This document shows positions 6,974 through 9,432 of a DNA stretch of 9,432 nt, piece after piece (positions within the stretch are counted from its first letter, which is position 1; the number at the start of each line of letters is the position of its first letter). A model generated the notes under the pieces. It was not told the origin of the DNA, did not search any database, and was given only the letters and a program-made list of their open reading frames with translations. The stretch is from an uncultured Rhodospirillaceae bacterium (lineage in GTDB: Bacteria > Pseudomonadota > Alphaproteobacteria > Rhodospirillales > UBA2165). The stretch lies in the NCBI GenBank assembly GCA_913041095.1, contig CAJWIB010000078.1:1-9432 (forward strand), written 5' to 3'. A program made the translations under genes and the position numbers.

Positions 6974-7984
6974 TTACTCGGCAGCAGCAGGATTGCGCTT
7001 GCCGGGTCCGTGCGGGTGATCAGCATGTGGATGAGGCGCGTGGCCATGGTCGTGAGAATGCCCATCATCATGCGAATGGTCGTGCGAATAAGGTTCGGCG
7101 TCACCAGTGCCGATCCCTTCAACATGGTGGTGATGGCTTTCCTGTGGCAAACCGTGGTGGTCTTCGAAACCAACAATCTGTTCCCGGTATTTACACATCA
7201 GGCAATTCATATTGTTGTCACCGCTCATGATGCCGCGTACGCGTTCTTCGAAGGTATCGATGACACTATCGTGGTCGTTGAGGTAGCCCGCTTTAACAAA
7301 CTCAATATCCAGAAATTTCGCTGCGATTTCATCAGCAATCGAATAAATGCGACCAACCAAAACACCGGTGAACAGAAAATACGGGAAAACGATAATGCGT
7401 TTATAGCCGAGCTTGGCAGCGTGTTCAAGGCCGGGTGCGACCAGCGGGAAAGTAACACCGGAATAGCAAACCTCGCCCCAGCCATAGCCCATGCCTTCCC
7501 ACAGCATACGGCAGATTTTGTTGATGTTGCTGTTGGCATCGGGGTCGGAAGTGCCCCGGCCAACGACCATCAACAACGTGTCTTCGCGGGAAATATTGGT
7601 TTCGGCAGCGGCTTCAGCCTCGGCGATACGTCCCTCGGCGGCATAGAGCATTTTGGCATCGACATCCAGCGCCCGCGCATACTCGATCTTAAGGCCAATA
7701 TCCATATGCTCAGATTCATATTGCTTCAAGACGGCAGCAATATCGTTTTTGACGTGACCCGCCGAAAACAACATGCCGGGCACCGCCAGGATATGATCAA
7801 CGCCTTGTTTTAAAAGGCTATCCAAACCGTCGCGAATTATCGGTGTGGCGAATTCTAAAAAACCGTACTCGACCGGATAATCCGGAAAGCGGTCAGCAAG
7901 CTTTTTTTGTAGATTTGCGAACTGAGAAACTGCTTCTTCACTGCGGCTGCCATGCCCGCAAATCATTACGCCGGTTGTCGTCAT
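6974..7984 (-). CDS. cbiX: Sirohydrochlorin cobaltochelatase CbiX, long form with MXCXXC and His-rich tail
   Basis: This 336-residue class II chelatase inserts Co(II) into sirohydrochlorin, the entry step of cobalt-early cobalamin synthesis. The N-terminal chelatase domain has both metal-site histidines, His11 (CGHGSR) and His77 (MLFSAGHVKND). The second, homologous domain (about 135-235) has VGRGTSD (141-147) where a His would be expected and FPYFLFTG (200-207) at the second site, so it probably does not bind metal itself. Residues 259-264 (MNCLMC) match the MXCXXC motif linked to a 4Fe-4S centre in the Bacillus megaterium long CbiX. Residues 276-325 hold 17 His in HD/HS/HG/HP alternation. 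ATG at 7984 is chosen because TTAGGA lies 6 nt upstream and family homology begins there; the frame stays open upstream to an ATG at 8056. First gene of the operon. Confidence 0.93.
   Translation of the reverse strand: MTTTGVMICGHGSRSEEAVSQFANLQKKLADRFPDYPVEYGFLEFATPIIRDGLDSLLKQGVDHILAVPGMLFSAGHVKNDIAAVLKQYESEHMDIGLKIEYARALDVDAKMLYAAEGRIAEAEAAAETNISREDTLLMVVGRGTSDPDANSNINKICRMLWEGMGYGWGEVCYSGVTFPLVAPGLEHAAKLGYKRIIVFPYFLFTGVLVGRIYSIADEIAAKFLDIEFVKAGYLNDHDSVIDTFEERVRGIMSGDNNMNCLMCKYREQIVGFEDHHGLPQESHHHHVEGIGTGDAEPYSHDHSHDDGHSHDHGHAPHPHADHPHGPGKRNPAAAE
7010..7159 (-). repeat. Codons for the His-rich tail of CbiX
   Basis: CbiX residues 276-325 contain 17 His in 50 residues, with an HHHH run at 284-287 and many H-D, H-S, H-G and H-P pairs. 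At the DNA level this is a low-complexity CAC/CAT-rich stretch. Such tails bind divalent metals in other proteins, so storage or delivery of cobalt to the chelatase site is a plausible role. Confidence 0.8.
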
Positions 7985-7990
7985 TATTGT

Positions 7991-7996
7991 TCCTAA
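7991..7996 (-). promoter_or_regulatory. Ribosome binding site of cbiX
   Basis: TTAGGA on the minus strand lies 6 nt before the ATG at 7984. It decides for this start over the in-frame ATG at 8056, which would add 24 residues lacking chelatase character. Confidence 0.65.
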
Positions 7997-8040
7997 CTGG
8001 TTATATTCTATTGTTTTTTTACTTCGTTTTAAATTGGGCG

Positions 8041-8054
8041 GATCATAGCTGATC
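8041..8054. promoter_or_regulatory. Possible operator dyad GATCA-N4-TGATC
   Basis: A perfect 5-bp inverted repeat with a 4-nt spacer sits between the two divergent genes, a usual place for a shared regulator site. The arms are short and could arise by chance, so this is a candidate only. Confidence 0.2.
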
Positions 8055-8134
8055 AATCCAACGAGCTAAAGGATTTAACGTAAATTTTTTTCTAACAATT
8101 GACGGTTTACAACCCCCCTGCTACCAGTTTCCTC

Positions 8135-9124
8135 ATGCTTGGACTAACCATATTTCCGATTCTCTTGCTCGCCCTCATGATCGATGCGGTTTTTGGCGAT
8201 CCTAAACCGCTCTATCGCATTGTACCGCACCCGGCACAGATGATGGGCTGGCTGATCGAGCAGCTTGACAAACAGCTTAATCTGGAAGAGGCGGATGATA
8301 AGTCAAAGCGGCTTAATGGCATGATTACCGTTATTATCGTCGTCGGTCTCGCGGGCGGAATTGGCTGGGGTTTGATTACTCTATTTTCGCTTATTCCCTA
8401 TGGCTGGATTTTGGAAGCGATTTTATTGTCGACCATGATCGCGGGACGCAGTCTCTATGAGCATGTCGCCGCTGTCGCGAAAGCCCTCAAGGCTGAGAAA
8501 ATTGTGGAAGCGCGCGAGGTAGCCAGCCAGATCGTTGGCCGGGATACCGAATTTCTCGACCGCCATGGTGTCGCCCGCGCCGCTATCGAATCCCTTTCAG
8601 AAAATTTTTCCGACGGTGTGCTGGCGCCGATCTTCTGGACAGCCCTGTTCGGTTTACCGGGCGCGCTCGCTTATAAGGCGCTCAACACCGCCGATAGCAT
8701 GATCGGCCACAGAAATGAACGCTATCTCCATTTCGGCTGGACGGCAGCCCGGCTTGATGATGTCGCGAACTTCATTCCGGCCCGCATCGCAGCGCTCATT
8801 CTCTGTCTCACCGCTTTTGTCTGGGGTCGCAATGAGGCGCGGCGCTCGTGGCTCGCCATTCGACACGATGCCAAAAAACAAATCTCCGTTAATGCCGGCT
8901 ATCCCGAAGCCGCCATGGCCGGAGCATTAAACATCCGACTCGCCGGTCCGCGTGAATATGACGAAGAACCGGTCGATGGCGAGTGGATCGGCAGTGCCAA
9001 TGAAGGAAGCACCGCCGACGCGACCCATGAGGATATCTCAAAAGGCCTGCTGCTCTACGTTAATGCATGTTTGCTGTCAGCCAGCGTAATCGTCTTTCTC
9101 ACTGTCTGGCTGGCGCAGGGTTGA
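8135..9124 (+). CDS. cbiB: Adenosylcobinamide-phosphate synthase CbiB/CobD (membrane)
   Basis: This integral membrane enzyme joins (R)-1-amino-2-propanol or its O-phosphate to adenosylcobyric acid, giving adenosylcobinamide (phosphate). From ATG 8135 it is 329 residues, normal for the family. Motifs are DAVFGDP (17-23), PHP (31-33), IVGRDT (133-138), ESLSENFSDGVLAPIFW (152-168), NTADSMIGHRNERY (184-197) and NAGYPEAAMAGALNIRLAGP (253-272). Hydrophobic segments near 3-19, 64-104, 164-182, 212-230 and 307-327 fit a multi-pass membrane protein. The frame opens 12 codons earlier with TTG at 8099, but no ribosome site precedes it and ATG 8135 matches the family start; no good Shine-Dalgarno precedes the ATG either. 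It is divergent from the other cob genes. The usual partner cobC/cobD decarboxylase is not found downstream. Confidence 0.94.
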   Translation: MLGLTIFPILLLALMIDAVFGDPKPLYRIVPHPAQMMGWLIEQLDKQLNLEEADDKSKRLNGMITVIIVVGLAGGIGWGLITLFSLIPYGWILEAILLSTMIAGRSLYEHVAAVAKALKAEKIVEAREVASQIVGRDTEFLDRHGVARAAIESLSENFSDGVLAPIFWTALFGLPGALAYKALNTADSMIGHRNERYLHFGWTAARLDDVANFIPARIAALILCLTAFVWGRNEARRSWLAIRHDAKKQISVNAGYPEAAMAGALNIRLAGPREYDEEPVDGEWIGSANEGSTADATHEDISKGLLLYVNACLLSASVIVFLTVWLAQG

Positions 9125-9432
9125 CGCGTCAGGAAAAAACTGATGGTTCCAGTATCACCTAAAAATGTCCTTTTTGTCTCCAAATACAGCCATTAAGGCG
9201 GGTTCTCAAAGAGTCTGGTTCTAACCCAAACGAGACATTTCGAGTCCGGCAGCTAAAATCAATGTCCCTCCCTATTAATAAACGCCGCCCCGAATCGGTT
9301 TACCAGCTCGGAAAAAATTCAAGTGATAAGACAACATGTTCAGAAGACCCGCTGGCCAAATAGAATACCGTCCCATTTTTCAGACTTAGTTCGGTCGATG
9401 GTTCTTTGTTGAGTCTTTATGGTGTCATCAAA
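9125..9432. other. 308-bp stretch without a convincing gene
   Basis: No ORF here resembles a known family. Short open frames occur: 17 codons from ATG 9143; a + strand frame without an early start that runs to a TAG near 9361; and a 33-codon frame on the minus strand. None has homology that I recognise. A weak imperfect hairpin (GTCT-G-GTT / AAC-G-AGAC) spans 9213-9236, too weak to call a cbiB terminator. Base composition looks more AT-rich than in the coding part. Nothing marks it as a tRNA, insertion-sequence end or CRISPR. Confidence 0.5.
9143..9196 (+). CDS. Very short ORF (17 aa) just after cbiB, possible gene remnant
   Basis: ATG 9143 follows an AGGA at 9131-9134 with 8 nt spacing and lies 18 bp after the cbiB stop, the arrangement expected of a next operon gene. 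The product, MVPVSPKNVLFVSKYSH, ends at TAA. Its NVLFVSK stretch looks like a first beta strand, but the frame closes and no other frame clearly continues it. It may be a decayed or frameshifted gene start, a leader peptide, or chance. I do not recognise it. Confidence 0.15.
   Translation: MVPVSPKNVLFVSKYSH

Larger units (their letters stand above)
7985..8134. promoter_or_regulatory. Divergent promoter region between cbiX operon and cbiB
   Basis: This AT-rich spacer must hold the promoters for both the leftward corrin operon and rightward cbiB. It has T-rich runs near 8011-8018 and 8084-8091 and the dyad GATCA-TAGC-TGATC at 8041-8054, which could be an operator. A weak sigma70-like pair, TTGACG (8099-8104) and TACCAG (8122-8127) with 17 bp between, would start transcription almost at the cbiB ATG. 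For cbiX, TATAAC on the minus strand is a possible -10 without a good -35. No B12-box-like GCCACTG is seen and the space is too short for a full cobalamin riboswitch on either side. Confidence 0.4.

Noticed and set aside
6743..7813. A 356-codon open frame on the + strand opposite cobH and cbiX
   Set aside because: It lies wholly antisense to two clear enzymes. Its M/R/V-rich stretch is only the complement of the CbiX His codons, and the rest has no recognisable domain.
7985..8056. N-terminal extension of CbiX by 24 residues from ATG 8056
   Set aside because: The added residues are not chelatase-like, and a well-placed TTAGGA lies before the ATG at 7984.
9213..9236. tRNA-like GGTTCTAACCC string and a small hairpin after cbiB
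   Set aside because: No acceptor, D or anticodon arms can be built around it, and the hairpin has a G-G mismatch and no T run, so neither tRNA nor terminator is supported.
9160..9361. Open frame on + strand ending at a TAG near 9361, and a 33-codon minus-strand frame in the same place
   Set aside because: The + frame has no start with a ribosome site, and both are short and without family likeness; such frames are expected by chance.

Overview
The window looks like a piece of a proteobacterial chromosome, most likely an alphaproteobacterium of moderate GC (about half G+C by eye, not computed). The grounds are the gene families and the fused or alphaproteobacterial-style cobalamin genes (a CobL-type CbiE-CbiT fusion, a CbiG-CobJ fusion and a long CbiX with a His-rich tail). 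The lineage is an inference from gene content, not a measured placement.

Layout. Positions 1-1711 (+ strand) carry the end of a methylcitrate-cycle operon: the 3' part of prpB (methylisocitrate lyase, cut by the window edge), then prpC (2-methylcitrate/citrate synthase) 23 bp downstream. Positions 1712-1818 are a convergent intergenic spacer holding a palindromic GC-rich repeat. Positions 1819-7984 (- strand) are one tight cobalamin (corrin-ring) operon, transcribed cbiX, cobH, cobL, cobI, cbiG-cobJ, cobM, mostly with 1-4 bp overlaps. Positions 7985-8134 are a short divergent promoter region without a recognisable B12 riboswitch. Positions 8135-9124 (+ strand) are cbiB/cobD. Positions 9125-9432 hold no convincing gene.

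How the genes work together. CbiX puts cobalt into sirohydrochlorin; CobI methylates C20; the CobJ half of the fusion methylates C17 with ring contraction; CobM methylates C11; the CbiG half opens the delta-lactone and releases the two-carbon fragment; CobL methylates C5 and C15 and decarboxylates the C12 acetate; CobH moves the C11 methyl to C12. CbiB later adds the aminopropanol arm. CbiX plus CbiG, with no CobG here, points to the cobalt-early ('anaerobic-type') route. The C1 methyltransferase (CbiD or CobF), the reductase (CobK/CbiJ), the a,c-diamide synthase, the adenosyltransferase and the late nucleotide-loop genes are not in the window.

I see no clearly new biological system. The features most worth a second look are a period-4 lysine-rich N-terminal tail on the PrpC citrate synthase, the CbiG-CobJ fusion, the His-rich/MXCXXC tail of CbiX, the repeat between the convergent operons, and the empty stretch after cbiB, which opens with a well-placed ribosome site and a 17-codon ORF.
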